From the NCBI GenBank assembly GCA_964461765.1, contig CAYWVS010000005.1, positions 1 to 64,000 on the forward strand: a stretch of 64,000 nt of DNA. Reading direction: 5' to 3'. Under the pieces are notes generated by a model that searched no databases, had not been told where the DNA came from, and saw nothing but the letters and a program-made list of their open reading frames with translations. Source of the stretch: JAVVUJ01 sp964461765 (GTDB taxonomy: Bacteria; Bacillota; Clostridia; Peptostreptococcales; Anaerovoracaceae). Positions 9,551-18,869 of this stretch are shown piece by piece (position 1 is the stretch's first letter; each line of letters begins with the position of its first letter). A program made the position numbers and the translations under genes.

Positions 9551-9769
9551 CAGAAAATGTTATTAAACTTTTAATAACGGGGCAGGATTAACACTTGTAA
9601 TATTAGTGTCGGAGTAATCACTACTAAAATAAAACATTTTTTACTGATTCATAAATTGAGACGTGGTGAGTTAAACAGTAAAATGGTAGATGAGAGCTAA
9701 AGATATAAAAATTCAGGTCTTTAAAATTAATCTTAAATTAATCAAATCAAGAAAAAAGAGAGGTATCTT

Positions 9770-12133
9770 ATGAAAAACAATAGGACAAATAGGAAGACTT
9801 TAGCCATCCTATTATCGGCGGCATTGGTCTTAACCATGATTCCTGCATCTGTATTTGCAGTGGATCTCGTGCCGGGTGTGCCGGGGGGCGGTGGTCCCGG
9901 ACCCGTTGTAGAAACGGTAACGGCTGTAAATTATACAACTACAATTGACATTTCCACCGGAAGCAAGCAATTGATTTTAAGCGGTATTTCAGATATTGCA
10001 AACGCTTCCCCCGGTATTGATATCAACACCCTACAGATGAAAGCTTTAGAAGTACCCGATAGTAACAAAGCAAGATTTACAATTTCCGATCAACCAATTC
10101 AGGCAAACCAATTGTTACAGGCTGCACAAGTGGCGCAAATGGTTTTTGTCGCAGGTAACATCCAACCGGGAGAAACTGCAACCATGCGTTTTGCTATCAC
10201 CAACTCCGATGAAACTGCCACCTCCAATGAGGGAATTGTCAGCGTAAAGGTGGTGGGAAACACAAATGTACCTCCTTCCATTCAATCCTTCAGTGAAGTA
10301 ATAGATGGAATGAGTACTTTATATTTTCAATATGCTGATTTTGCATCCAACTTTTCACCTAGCACCTCAGGAAAAAGCTTAAAGAAAATAACCATTTTGT
10401 CTCTTCCTGAAAACGGAATATTAAAAGTAAATGGATCCGTGGTAGAAGAGGGGGATTTTTTAAGCATTAACGATATGAACACTTTATCCTTTAAGCCCAG
10501 TAACAACTTTAGGGGAGCAACTTCCTTTAAATGGCAGGCCAGTGAGCAAGATGTCTATTATTCCGGAACCAACGTATGGTCAAATGAAGCAAGTGTGAAT
10601 ATGCATCAATCTTCCGGAGCCCCAACCATTACATCCTTTGATATAGGGCGTTCCTCCACAATTCATTCCAGAGAGGTTACCCTGTATATCAGCGCAGATG
10701 ACCCAAATCACAACAGTGGTGAGCCGGATCAGATGTCCTTTTCTGACGATGGCAGAAATTGGGATGATTGGATGGATTATGATGATACAGCTGACTACAC
10801 CTTGCCCGAAGGGGATGGCACAAAATATGTGTACGCTCGTGTAAGGGATAGGGAAGGTTATATTAGCTCTGTAGTTTATGACTCTATTGACTATCATGAA
10901 AAAGATGCTGCTTCTACCACTGTTCAAATCCAACAATACAATTCCGGTGCCAGTGTTGTGGTAAATTTGGGTTCCCCTTCCATAAGCCGAGGAACAGGTA
11001 CCTTTACCTTAAATAAATCTGATATTTCAAACATTATAGATGCTGTGGACAAAGCAGGTGCCGGCGGCCGATATCACACCATATTAAAATTCGTAATTCC
11101 ACATAACTCAAATGTCACTGCAATCAATGTGCAGCTTCCGGCAGACTTAATGACTCTTTCCTTTTTAAGCAATTTAAGCAAGCTTTCCATAGATGCTTAC
11201 GATTTTGTAGTGGATCTGCCTTTAAAAACACTCTACGCAAAGGCTAATAGAAGTGGCAATGATATCACCTTCAGTGCCTCCTATGCCAACGCAGGAAACA
11301 TGAATATCAATGGGATGAATCTGAACACAAAGGGCTCTTACACAGTGAACCTGTTAAGAGATGGGGCTTCAATTCCTTCCTATGGTCCTTCTGATTCCAT
11401 GAAATTTTATTACGGAGTACAGCAATATTATCCGGATCCTAACGTGATTCAATGCGCAGTAGTATACTCCGGGAATTCAGGGTATATGCTTCCTACCACG
11501 GAATATTACCAAGTAAATCAGCAGTTAATTGTGAAGCTCACAAAACCGGCAACTGTAAATGGCGGTATTGTTTCAGGTGCATATTTTAGCGATTTGGGAT
11601 CCGCTATTTGGGCTCAAGATTATATTTATAAATTAGCCAATAAACAAATCGTAGTGGGTTCCGCTTATCAAATGTTCTCTCCATCAAACCCTGTGAAGCG
11701 AAGCGAATACATTAAGATGCTGGTAAATGCCTTAGGATATGATGTAAGCAGCTCTTACAGTACCACTTATAGTGATGTTTCACCAAATGCTTGGTATTAT
11801 CCGTATATCGCTACGGCACAGCAGTTTGGTATTTTGCCCAATGAAGGTGGTTTTTTCTCCCCTGAGGCAAATATAACCAGAGAAGATATGTCTTACTTTG
11901 CATATAATGCCATCAAAGGTGTTCAGGTAGATTTGCCTGCTTATTACAGTGCCAGCAACTTCCCAGATAGTGCCCAGATTGCTCCTTATGCAGCTTCCGC
12001 AGTGAATGCCATGAGTAGGGCAGGGATCATCAATGGTAAACCAGAGGGAATGTTTGATCCAAAGGGAACAGCAACACGTGCAGAATCCTCAAAAATTATC
12101 AGCTTGCTGATTGATCAATATTTGGCTTGGTAG
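9770..12133 (+). CDS. Secreted S-layer-homology protein
   Basis: A second SLH protein, 787 residues. It has a signal peptide (about 1-30, cleavage near VFA-VD), a short Pro/Gly-rich stretch (GVPGGGGPGP), a long region of beta-rich repeats with Ig/cadherin-like features (a Ser- and Asp-rich section near 280-380), and three C-terminal SLH repeats (about 605-787; IWAQDYIYKL, NAWYYPYIAT, APYAASAVNA). It is expected in the S-layer or bound to wall polymer. It shares architecture but little central sequence with the protein at 4359-6881. A strong ribosome site (AGAGAGG) precedes the ATG. Binding partner unknown. Confidence 0.85.
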   Translation: MKNNRTNRKTLAILLSAALVLTMIPASVFAVDLVPGVPGGGGPGPVVETVTAVNYTTTIDISTGSKQLILSGISDIANASPGIDINTLQMKALEVPDSNKARFTISDQPIQANQLLQAAQVAQMVFVAGNIQPGETATMRFAITNSDETATSNEGIVSVKVVGNTNVPPSIQSFSEVIDGMSTLYFQYADFASNFSPSTSGKSLKKITILSLPENGILKVNGSVVEEGDFLSINDMNTLSFKPSNNFRGATSFKWQASEQDVYYSGTNVWSNEASVNMHQSSGAPTITSFDIGRSSTIHSREVTLYISADDPNHNSGEPDQMSFSDDGRNWDDWMDYDDTADYTLPEGDGTKYVYARVRDREGYISSVVYDSIDYHEKDAASTTVQIQQYNSGASVVVNLGSPSISRGTGTFTLNKSDISNIIDAVDKAGAGGRYHTILKFVIPHNSNVTAINVQLPADLMTLSFLSNLSKLSIDAYDFVVDLPLKTLYAKANRSGNDITFSASYANAGNMNINGMNLNTKGSYTVNLLRDGASIPSYGPSDSMKFYYGVQQYYPDPNVIQCAVVYSGNSGYMLPTTEYYQVNQQLIVKLTKPATVNGGIVSGAYFSDLGSAIWAQDYIYKLANKQIVVGSAYQMFSPSNPVKRSEYIKMLVNALGYDVSSSYSTTYSDVSPNAWYYPYIATAQQFGILPNEGGFFSPEANITREDMSYFAYNAIKGVQVDLPAYYSASNFPDSAQIAPYAASAVNAMSRAGIINGKPEGMFDPKGTATRAESSKIISLLIDQYLAW

Positions 12134-12172
12134 AATAATATTGTCTAAAACATACTTTAAACTCCTTAAAAG

Positions 12173-12212
12173 CAAAATACGCCTTGAAATATAATTTACA
12201 AGGCGTATTTTG
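12173..12212. terminator. Bidirectional terminator between convergent genes
   Basis: A perfect 14-bp stem (CAAAATACGCCTTG at 12173-12186 with its complement at 12199-12212) and a 12-base loop. It lies between the SLH gene (plus) and the CoA-binding gene (minus). A-rich and T-rich flanks allow it to work on both strands. Confidence 0.8.
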
Positions 12213-12220
12213 TTAAAAAT

Positions 12221-12320
12221 AATAAGTCAATTAAAAATGTTAAGTCAATTAAAAAGTATATATTTGTCAATTAAAAGTATATGTTTGTTAATTAAAAATA
12301 TATATTTGTTAATTTCAATA
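12221..12320. repeat. Five AT-rich tandem units of about 20-21 bp
   Basis: Units with core GTYAATTAAAAAT alternate with TATATATTT tracts, directly after the terminator and just before the stop of the convergent CoA-binding gene. No coding potential is seen. Confidence 0.6.
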
Positions 12321-12337
12321 AATGTAAATTTAAACAA

Positions 12338-12709
12338 TCATTCAGTAGCAATCAAAACACAAGATTGCACTAAATTTAATCCTAAGCTTTTGGCAAGCTT
12401 TAAGGTTTCATCTGTATAGGTACCGGGTTGAAACCAAACATTTTTAACGCCGATTTCAGCAGCCTCTTCTAAGACAGCCTTGCCACGCTCCGGTGATACG
12501 ACCATGTCGATTACATCGGGAACCTTTGGCAAGGAAGACAGATTTTTATAACAAGGATCTCCATCCAAAAAATCTAACCCCGGGTTGACAGGGTATACCT
12601 CATAATGCCTTTCTTTTAATCTTTTATAAATTTTATTTCCAAACTTCTGTGGATTTTCGGTTGCACCTACTACTGCCCAAACCTTATGTGATAAAAATTT
12701 TTCCTGCAT
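12338..12709 (-). CDS. CoA-binding domain protein (YccU type)
   Basis: A small Rossmann-fold protein of 123 residues, the single-domain CoA_binding_2 family. Visible are the nucleotide-binding start VWAVVGATENPQKFGNKIYK and the conserved VYPVNP and VWFQPG segments. The family resembles the CoA-binding half of succinyl-CoA synthetase, but its cellular role is unsettled. It is a lone gene with AAGGAGAAGT before the ATG. Full length for the family. Confidence 0.85.
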   Translation of the reverse strand: MQEKFLSHKVWAVVGATENPQKFGNKIYKRLKERHYEVYPVNPGLDFLDGDPCYKNLSSLPKVPDVIDMVVSPERGKAVLEEAAEIGVKNVWFQPGTYTDETLKLAKSLGLNLVQSCVLIATE

Positions 12710-12967
12710 TACTTCTCCTTTGTTAAACTTATAGTAGCATAAATGATTCGGTCTTTAGCTGACTATTAATGTGATGTATTTTTCAAACATATCAATTAAA
12801 ACTTCTATATTTAATTGATTGTAATATTTTACCCCGGATTTTTCGGTAAAAACGATTTTTATAAAATTTTTAATTAAATTACTTATTTCGTAATATTATT
12901 CACAATAAAATTTCAGCATTTTATTGTACTGATCATATACATCTGCTAAAATAAATAAAAACAATGA

Positions 12968-13056
12968 GTGGCTTCGCCACGTTAGTACGGGCGTTGCCCG
13001 CTACATTAAGCGGTAGCCTTTTTTGATATTCCGTCATATCGTCTTCGACGATAATA
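12968..13056 (+). repeat. Dispersed palindromic repeat, copy 2 (multi-hairpin type)
   Basis: Consecutive short hairpins: GTGGC-TTC-GCCAC (12968-12980), CGGGC-GTT-GCCCG (13988-1000 counted within 12988-13000), CCGCT-ACATTA-AGCGG (12998-13013, overlapping), GATAT-N6-ATATC (13025-13040) and ATCGTC-TTC-GACGAT (13038-13052). The last part is the module shared with copies 1 and 3. It lies in the 367-bp gap 12710-13076, the rest of which is AT-rich without a clear signal. Confidence 0.75.
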
Positions 13057-13076
13057 AAAGAATTGGTGGTTGTGTG

Positions 13077-13421
13077 ATGTCAAATGTGAAAGTAAAGGAA
13101 ATCAATCTGGAAAGGGGACACCCGACTGTGGAAGAGGCTATGAAAAGAATGGTCAATGAACTTACTACAGCAAAGGGTGCCGGATATAAGGCTGTAGTTC
13201 TCGTTCATGGTTATGGATCCACAGGTGTTGGAGGTGCCATAAAATTTGCAGTGAAAAGCAAACTGAAAGAAAGCTCCTTAAGAGGTGTTGTGAGAGACTT
13301 CGTAGGTGGGGAGAGTTGGATGGATAGAAAAAAAGAATTCATGGAAATTTGCAATCAGCTTAAAGACTTTAATTCCTATGTGGATGGAAACCGTGGAATT
13401 ACTGTAGTTTTATTAAAATAA
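13077..13421 (+). CDS. Smr-domain protein
   Basis: A stand-alone Smr domain of 114 residues. It has the conserved LERGHPTVEEAM start and the AVVLVHGYGSTGVGGAIK motif (HGxGxG), the nucleic-acid-binding and nicking signature of the family. Smr domains act on branched DNA or on ribosome-bound RNA; which applies here cannot be told. I chose ATG 13077 rather than TTG 13023, because the longer start would put the palindromic repeat inside the protein. Confidence 0.8.
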   Translation: MSNVKVKEINLERGHPTVEEAMKRMVNELTTAKGAGYKAVVLVHGYGSTGVGGAIKFAVKSKLKESSLRGVVRDFVGGESWMDRKKEFMEICNQLKDFNSYVDGNRGITVVLLK

Positions 13422-13879
13422 TAAGTTGCTAAATGATTTGCAGATAAAATAATATGCAGATAAAATAATCCTTCAGAATTTCTGGTTTTAAGTGTAAGAA
13501 TAAATTAGTTACCGGAATATTATTAAGTGTTGAAAGATCCCCAAAATATAAAATAGATAATCCTAAAATTATCCATTTTATATAAGAAGTATAAGGTATC
13601 TCATGATTCGAAATTAAGATAAGGTCGAGTATCATGAGCTTGGATAAAGTGTGACAGATTTTTATGTCACTTTTGAACTAAAAAGATAATCATTGTTAAT
13701 GATTACTTTCAAACATATTGTAACAATAAAAATATCTTTTTACAATAGGTTTAAAAATAAATCACATTTAAATAATTGCTGAAATGTGAATGAAAACTTA
13801 ATAAATCCTTTAAAATTAAAAGAAAATAAATTTATAAAAAATCTAAAAAAATTTATTTTTTTTAATAAAAAATATAAAA
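13422..13879. other. 458-bp AT-rich spacer between convergent genes
   Basis: No gene is seen. It has a short direct repeat (TGCAGATAAAATAAT twice near 13440-13470) and a weak hairpin (GTGACA 13651-13656 with TGTCAC 13665-13670). The hairpin could end either transcript but lacks a good T-tract. The 13740-13879 end is almost only A and T. Confidence 0.4.
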
Positions 13880-15535
13880 TCAAAGGTGTTTATTTTTAAT
13901 AAGGTCTTCATGGGCGCTGATGATGGCAAATTCTGCACTTCTAAATACGTTTTGCGGACCTAGGATATCCACAAAACCTCCTTGTCTCAGATTATGTAAG
14001 ACCTTGGGCTGAACACTTGTCAGCATCACCTTGATTCCTCGCTCTTGGAGTTCTTTTACTAACTCTGTAAGACTTTGAACCCCCGATAGATCGATAACGG
14101 GTACTCCCCGCATGGAAATAATCAATACGCTGGTATTTTCCAATGAAGACAGTTGTTTTGTCAGTTTTTCCACCACGGCAAAGAATATGGTTCCGGTGAG
14201 ATAGGCTACTCTGATATGAGAAGGCACTTGACCAATGTGGATTCCGATTTCTTCCAGCCTCTTATTTTCCACCTCGCTGATGGTAATATCTATATCGGTA
14301 ATTCTGATGACGATTAAAAATGCTGAAAAAGCAACACCTATAATAATGGCTTGGGTTAAGTCCAGAACCACGGTAGCTCCCATGGTGATGAAGAATTTAG
14401 CCATGCCGGATTTAAATTTATGATCGAAAATATAATGAATGTTTTCCCAATCGTTCATTCTCCATGCAGTCACTATAAGTACTCCGGAAAGGGCTGACAG
14501 AGGGATGGCGGACATGAAGGGGGATAGTGCGAACATGGAAAGTAGCAGTATGATGGCATGAAATATTCCTGCCAAACGAGTTTGACCACCGGATTTAATG
14601 GCTACGCTTGTGCGGGCTATGGCTGCCGTTGCAGGAACCCCTCCCAAAAATGGCACTATGATGTTCCCAATTCCCTGAGCTACCAACTCTCTGTCACCAT
14701 TCATCTTTTCGCCTTTTAATTTTCCCGCAGAAGCACCGCAAAGTAGGCTTTCGATCATGGCCAAGGCAGCAACGGAGAGGGCAGGGACAAAGAACTCCCA
14801 AAACTGTGTTAGAGGGATGTGGCTAAAGGACAATCTTTCATCCAGAAAAATCGTTTTTGGGATTTCTCCCACCAAAGCAACGTTAAACTTAGCAAAATAG
14901 TTAAAAATCAAAACAAAAATCAAAGCCACCAAAGAAGAAGGAACCTTTGAGTTCCAAGACTTGGGCCATATTAACATTATTAAGATTACCATAGCTCCTA
15001 TGGATAAGGTCTTAAAGTCAGGGGAAAAATTCATGGTAAAATAAGAAAGGAATTTGCTGATGGCTAATTCTCCGTGGGAGGTGACGCCAAAGAGGTTATC
15101 CAATTGACCCAGTGCGATAATGAGGGCGATTCCCGAGGTAAAGCCCGTGATAACAGAGGAAGGAATGAAGTAAATAATCCGCCCTAATTTAAGCACTCCC
15201 GCCATGACCAAAATGATTCCGGCCATTAGACTTGCAATTAAAATACCTTTCATGCCATATTTTGCAGCAAGGGTTACCAAAATGGCAGTCATGGCACCGG
15301 TAGGGCCTGAGATTTGAAAGGATGCCCCGGAGAGGGCACCGATAATCACACCTCCTAAAATTGCAGTAACCAGACCTGCAGCTGCCGTGGCACCGGAGCC
15401 TACACCAAAGGCTAAGGCCAGAGGAAGAGCCACAGCGGCCACTGTAATACCGGCCATAATATCTCCTGATAGTTTTTTTCCGTCGTAATCTTTAAATTCT
15501 TTTTTCAAATCCTGTATGTATTCTTTTACAATCAT
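13880..15535 (-). CDS. SulP-family anion permease with STAS domain
   Basis: A membrane transporter of the SLC26/SulP family, 551 residues. Ten or more hydrophobic helices fill residues 20-420, with family motifs in the first third (QISGPTGAMTAIL, GFTSGIALIIALGQLDNL). A cytoplasmic STAS domain follows (about 435-545; VPVIDLSGVQSL, with the Ser that is often phosphorylated or mimicked). Substrates in the family are sulfate, bicarbonate or dicarboxylates, and the sequence alone does not decide between them. It is a single gene on the minus strand, with no carbonic anhydrase or sulfate-assimilation gene beside it. Confidence 0.9.
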   Translation of the reverse strand: MIVKEYIQDLKKEFKDYDGKKLSGDIMAGITVAAVALPLALAFGVGSGATAAAGLVTAILGGVIIGALSGASFQISGPTGAMTAILVTLAAKYGMKGILIASLMAGIILVMAGVLKLGRIIYFIPSSVITGFTSGIALIIALGQLDNLFGVTSHGELAISKFLSYFTMNFSPDFKTLSIGAMVILIMLIWPKSWNSKVPSSLVALIFVLIFNYFAKFNVALVGEIPKTIFLDERLSFSHIPLTQFWEFFVPALSVAALAMIESLLCGASAGKLKGEKMNGDRELVAQGIGNIIVPFLGGVPATAAIARTSVAIKSGGQTRLAGIFHAIILLLSMFALSPFMSAIPLSALSGVLIVTAWRMNDWENIHYIFDHKFKSGMAKFFITMGATVVLDLTQAIIIGVAFSAFLIVIRITDIDITISEVENKRLEEIGIHIGQVPSHIRVAYLTGTIFFAVVEKLTKQLSSLENTSVLIISMRGVPVIDLSGVQSLTELVKELQERGIKVMLTSVQPKVLHNLRQGGFVDILGPQNVFRSAEFAIISAHEDLIKNKHL

Positions 15536-15718
15536 AATTGTTATTACCTTTAATATTGCTTAAACTTTTAAACTGTTACGGAATCATTATATAATAGAAA
15601 AGGGATTATCTCAATGTTTTTTATAGAGTGAAGCAGAAATTGTAAAGTCGATGATTTTTCAGTATTTTAAAACGAAAAAAACTTATATCTGTATTTAGTG
15701 GAAAAATTTAAGTTTATC

Positions 15719-17185
15719 TTAAGTAGATTGTAAACATTCCTTATGGGCAAGCTTTAAACTGAACCAAAACTCGCTGCCTTCCCCCGGAAGAGAAGTCACA
15801 CCGTATTCACCGTGGTGGAGCTCAATGATTTTTTTTACGATAGAAAGTCCTAAACCCGTACCGGATACGGCACGTTTATGATGGCTGTTTTCTTTATAAT
15901 AGCGATCCCAAATATAGGGAAGACTTTCTTCTGAAATACCCTCTCCGTGATCTTTTACGGAGATTCTTACTGTGTCTTGGCTTATGGTTTGGTTTACCAT
16001 AATAACCTTGTCTTTACCGGAATAATTTATGGCATTGTTTAAAAGATTTGAGAAGGCTCTGGAAATTTTATTTTCATCGGCGAATATATCAACGGATTTT
16101 TCATAATGAAAGGTGATAGAATAACCATCTTTTTTCAACAGGGCTGAAATACGCTGGATGGCAGACTCTAAACTCTCCGTAAGATTATAACGGATGGGGT
16201 GCATATCTTGAAGAGTTTTCTCGGTGGAAGAAATGTCTAAAATATCGTTGACAAGCCGAGTCAAATGGTTGGATTCCTCCATGATAATCTGAGCATTTTC
16301 TACGGTTAATTCCTGAGGCAAATCTCGCATGGCTTCTGCGTAACCGGAAATGAGAGTAAGGGGAGTTCTAAGATCATGGGAAACATTGGCCATTAACTCC
16401 TTTCGCATATTTTCGGTTTTAGCTAATTCCTTTGCTGTAATATTTAACGTTTCGGATAGTTCATTGATTTCCTTATATCCTTCACCGGAGAAGGTTACGT
16501 CGTAACTTCCACTCGCCAAGGTTTTTGCACTTTCATTGATGATTTCTATGGGCTTTGATAAACCCTTAGCCATAAGGAAAGCCAGTAATGCTGCGAAGAG
16601 AATCATAAAGGCAGTTATAAAGTAAAGCAAAATTTTAAGGGTTTCTTTTGTAGCATTTACGGGTGAAATCACGGAATTCATAAGGATTACGGATGTATCC
16701 CCATGTCTATCAGTCATTACCTTTGCATAGATGATACTTTCAGGGGGTGTCCCCGGCATGGATCGCATATTTTTGTTAGATCGCCTGCCCCCGAAATATT
16801 CCATTAGCTCTCCGCCATTTTCTAAAGCCTTTTTTAAAATAATTAGCTTTTCTCCAATTGAAATTTTATGAATAATACAATCACGATCTACATCGGCTGA
16901 GTAAATTTCAGAGCCGTTTTTCGTGATGATTTCAATGCAAATATCTTTGCTTTTAGATAATTGATCGATTAATTCTTCATAATTGTTTGCATTTATAGTT
17001 TTAACCAATGAATTGGCATCAGATTTTATTTCGTTTATTTTTATGGTTTTATAAATATCGTTTAGAAAAACAACTTGAAAAAGCCATAAGACCAATAAAA
17101 GCAGAGCACAAAAACTCAGCAGGAACAAATAGATTTTCCATTGTAGGCTAAGTTGGTTAAGTTTCCTAATTTTTAATCTCTCCAT
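15719..17185 (-). CDS. Membrane sensor histidine kinase
   Basis: A two-component sensor of 488 residues. It has a transmembrane helix at about 16-40, an extracellular sensor region (45-180, Cys-containing, no named fold), a second helix at 184-206, HAMP (205-258), HisKA with phospho-acceptor H270 in ANVSHDLRTP, and a HATPase_c domain (NLLNNAINYSG, DHGEGISEE, GTGLGLSIVKK). It is the third gene of a minus-strand operon after the DUF2680 protein and its response regulator, 71 bp downstream of the regulator. The signal is unknown; a wall or metal stress signal is possible given the secreted partner. Confidence 0.9.
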   Translation of the reverse strand: MERLKIRKLNQLSLQWKIYLFLLSFCALLLLVLWLFQVVFLNDIYKTIKINEIKSDANSLVKTINANNYEELIDQLSKSKDICIEIITKNGSEIYSADVDRDCIIHKISIGEKLIILKKALENGGELMEYFGGRRSNKNMRSMPGTPPESIIYAKVMTDRHGDTSVILMNSVISPVNATKETLKILLYFITAFMILFAALLAFLMAKGLSKPIEIINESAKTLASGSYDVTFSGEGYKEINELSETLNITAKELAKTENMRKELMANVSHDLRTPLTLISGYAEAMRDLPQELTVENAQIIMEESNHLTRLVNDILDISSTEKTLQDMHPIRYNLTESLESAIQRISALLKKDGYSITFHYEKSVDIFADENKISRAFSNLLNNAINYSGKDKVIMVNQTISQDTVRISVKDHGEGISEESLPYIWDRYYKENSHHKRAVSGTGLGLSIVKKIIELHHGEYGVTSLPGEGSEFWFSLKLAHKECLQST

Positions 17186-17256
17186 AATCTCTCCGTAATT
17201 TGGCTTTTCCTTCTGTTAAAGTCTTCTGACTATAGGGGTAAGAGTTGTGTTTAGGT

Positions 17257-17928
17257 TTACCCCTCAAATCGGTAGCCTACTCCGCGGAGTGTAGTGATAA
17301 ATTTGGCATAAACTCCTAAAGATTTCCGCAGTAGCTTAATATGAGTATCCAGAGTTCGGTCATCTCCGTAATAGTCATAGCCCCAAACTTCGGTAATCAA
17401 CTTTTCTCTGGAAAGGGCAATATTTTTATTTTGAATCAGATAAAAAATCAAATCAAACTCTTTTGGTGATAAGCTCACGTTACACCTATCCACCATGATT
17501 TTACGAGCAGTGAAGTCCACCAATAATCCTTCTTTTTCATACACTTCATGGGGTGTCTCAATATTTTTATTAATTCTTTTTAAAATAGCATCAATGCGCA
17601 ACATCAGTTCCTTGGGAGAAAATGGCTTTACTACATAATCATCAATTCCCAATTCAAATCCATGAATTTTATCGTATTCTTCTCCTCTGGCGGATAGCAT
17701 TAGTATGGGGATATCCTTTAGCTTTTTAATTTCTTTTACCGCAGAAAAGCCATCCAACTCCGGCATCATGGCATCCATGATGATTATATCGTAAGTATTC
17801 TCCTTGCAAAGATTGATAGCCTCCATGCCATTTTTTGCTTCAAAGGCTTCATGCCCTTCAAATTCCGCATATTTTCTTATGAGGGTTCTTATTTTTTCCT
17901 CGTCATCGGTAATTAAAATTTTATACAT
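17257..17928 (-). CDS. OmpR/PhoB-family response regulator
   Basis: A two-domain regulator of 223 residues. The receiver domain has acidic residues D8/D9, phospho-acceptor D52 in MDAMMP and the conserved Lys in VVKPFSPKEL. The C-terminal winged helix ends in RGVGYRFEG, the usual last strand of the family. It lies immediately upstream of the histidine kinase in the same operon, so the two are a cognate pair. Targets are not visible; autoregulation of the DUF2680 gene is a reasonable guess. Confidence 0.92.
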   Translation of the reverse strand: MYKILITDDEEKIRTLIRKYAEFEGHEAFEAKNGMEAINLCKENTYDIIIMDAMMPELDGFSAVKEIKKLKDIPILMLSARGEEYDKIHGFELGIDDYVVKPFSPKELMLRIDAILKRINKNIETPHEVYEKEGLLVDFTARKIMVDRCNVSLSPKEFDLIFYLIQNKNIALSREKLITEVWGYDYYGDDRTLDTHIKLLRKSLGVYAKFITTLRGVGYRFEG

Positions 17929-17979
17929 GGATTTACCTCAATAAATGGATTTAACTAAAAGAATTATATATATGGAAAT

Positions 17980-18005
17980 TTGGCACAGAAATTTTCCTGT
18001 GCCAA
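17980..18005 (-). terminator. Hairpin between the DUF2680 gene and the response regulator
   Basis: A perfect 9-bp stem (TTGGCACAG 17980-17988 with CTGTGCCAA 17997-18005) and an 8-base loop, with only a weak T-tract in the minus direction. It could reduce read-through, so the small secreted protein would be made in excess over the regulator pair. Confidence 0.55.
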
Positions 18006-18062
18006 CCTCAGTGATAACTAATCATCTATATCATATCGCAAATACTCTCTTGGGTCAACCGA

Positions 18063-18542
18063 CTATCTATCACCATGTCTGCCAAAACCACCTTTACCAC
18101 CGGCCATGGGCATCATTCCATTTTCACGCATTTGAGTGTTTCTTTCGGTTATTTGAGTCCTTATGTCTGCTGCAGTATCTTTATCCATTAAACCCCAAGA
18201 AACATATTTATCCAGAATTTGTTCATCGATTTTAGATTGTGCATCTTTTAAGTTGTAAATTTCATTTTTTTGAGATTCAGACAGGTTATTCCATTTTTCA
18301 TTCATAGCAATCATCTGTTCTCTTCGTGCATCCATTTCGGCTTTTTGCTCGTCTGTTAAATTTCCTCTCTCAGGGCGATCTCCAAAGAATTTGTTTCCAA
18401 AGGCACCTTGGGTAATGCCTGCTGCTCCCTGAGTTATGCTGTCAACAATTTCTGTTGGAGTTGTAGCGGCAAAAGCCGTTACGCTCATGGCGATTACCAG
18501 TGTCAGAGCCACCAAAACAATTAATAAATTTTTCTTTTTCAT
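18063..18542 (-). CDS. Secreted DUF2680-like protein
   Basis: A small exported protein of 159 residues: a signal peptide (about 1-25, ending TAFA), a helical, charged body with DEQKAEMDARREQM-like helices resembling DUF2680 (YckD type), and a Met/Gly-rich end (MMPMAGGKGGFGRHGDR). The start at 18542 is preferred over an upstream codon at 18605 because the signal peptide begins there with an AAGG site before it. It is the first gene of the two-component operon. Function unknown; the Met/His-rich tail could bind metal. Confidence 0.75.
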   Translation of the reverse strand: MKKKNLLIVLVALTLVIAMSVTAFAATTPTEIVDSITQGAAGITQGAFGNKFFGDRPERGNLTDEQKAEMDARREQMIAMNEKWNNLSESQKNEIYNLKDAQSKIDEQILDKYVSWGLMDKDTAADIRTQITERNTQMRENGMMPMAGGKGGFGRHGDR

Positions 18543-18732
18543 AATTTTTTCCTTACCTTTCTTTTTAAGCAAAATGAATTTTATTTCATTGTTTATTACA
18601 ATCAATTTTTATTCACTTTGCAATGTCTATAGGATATCCATGGTTTGTGAACATTGAATGAACAAATGATGAAAAAAAAAGGAATTTTTTAATAAAATTA
18701 AAATGATATTCATTATAGATAACCATTTAGAA

Positions 18733-18763
18733 TTGGTATCCTTTCATTTATTTATGTTATAAT
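18733..18763 (+). promoter_or_regulatory. Probable promoter of the sirtuin-dinB unit
   Basis: TTGGTA (18733-18738) and TATAAT (18758-18763) are 19 bp apart, and an extended -10 (TGT before TATAAT) compensates for the long spacing. It sits about 105 bp before the sirtuin start, in the 327-bp gap 18543-18869, which has no other gene. Confidence 0.5.
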
Positions 18764-18869
18764 GAAAAAACTGAATAAAATAAAAATCTTAAAATTATAA
18801 GGGGTTGTAAACAACCAAAGAAGCTAATATTTGTTGAATTGTTAGAGTAATCCAAATAGGAGGGAATAT

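Noticed and set aside
13023..13076. Longer start (TTG) for the Smr protein
   Set aside because: It would translate through the palindromic repeat, and a normal ATG fits the family start at 13077.
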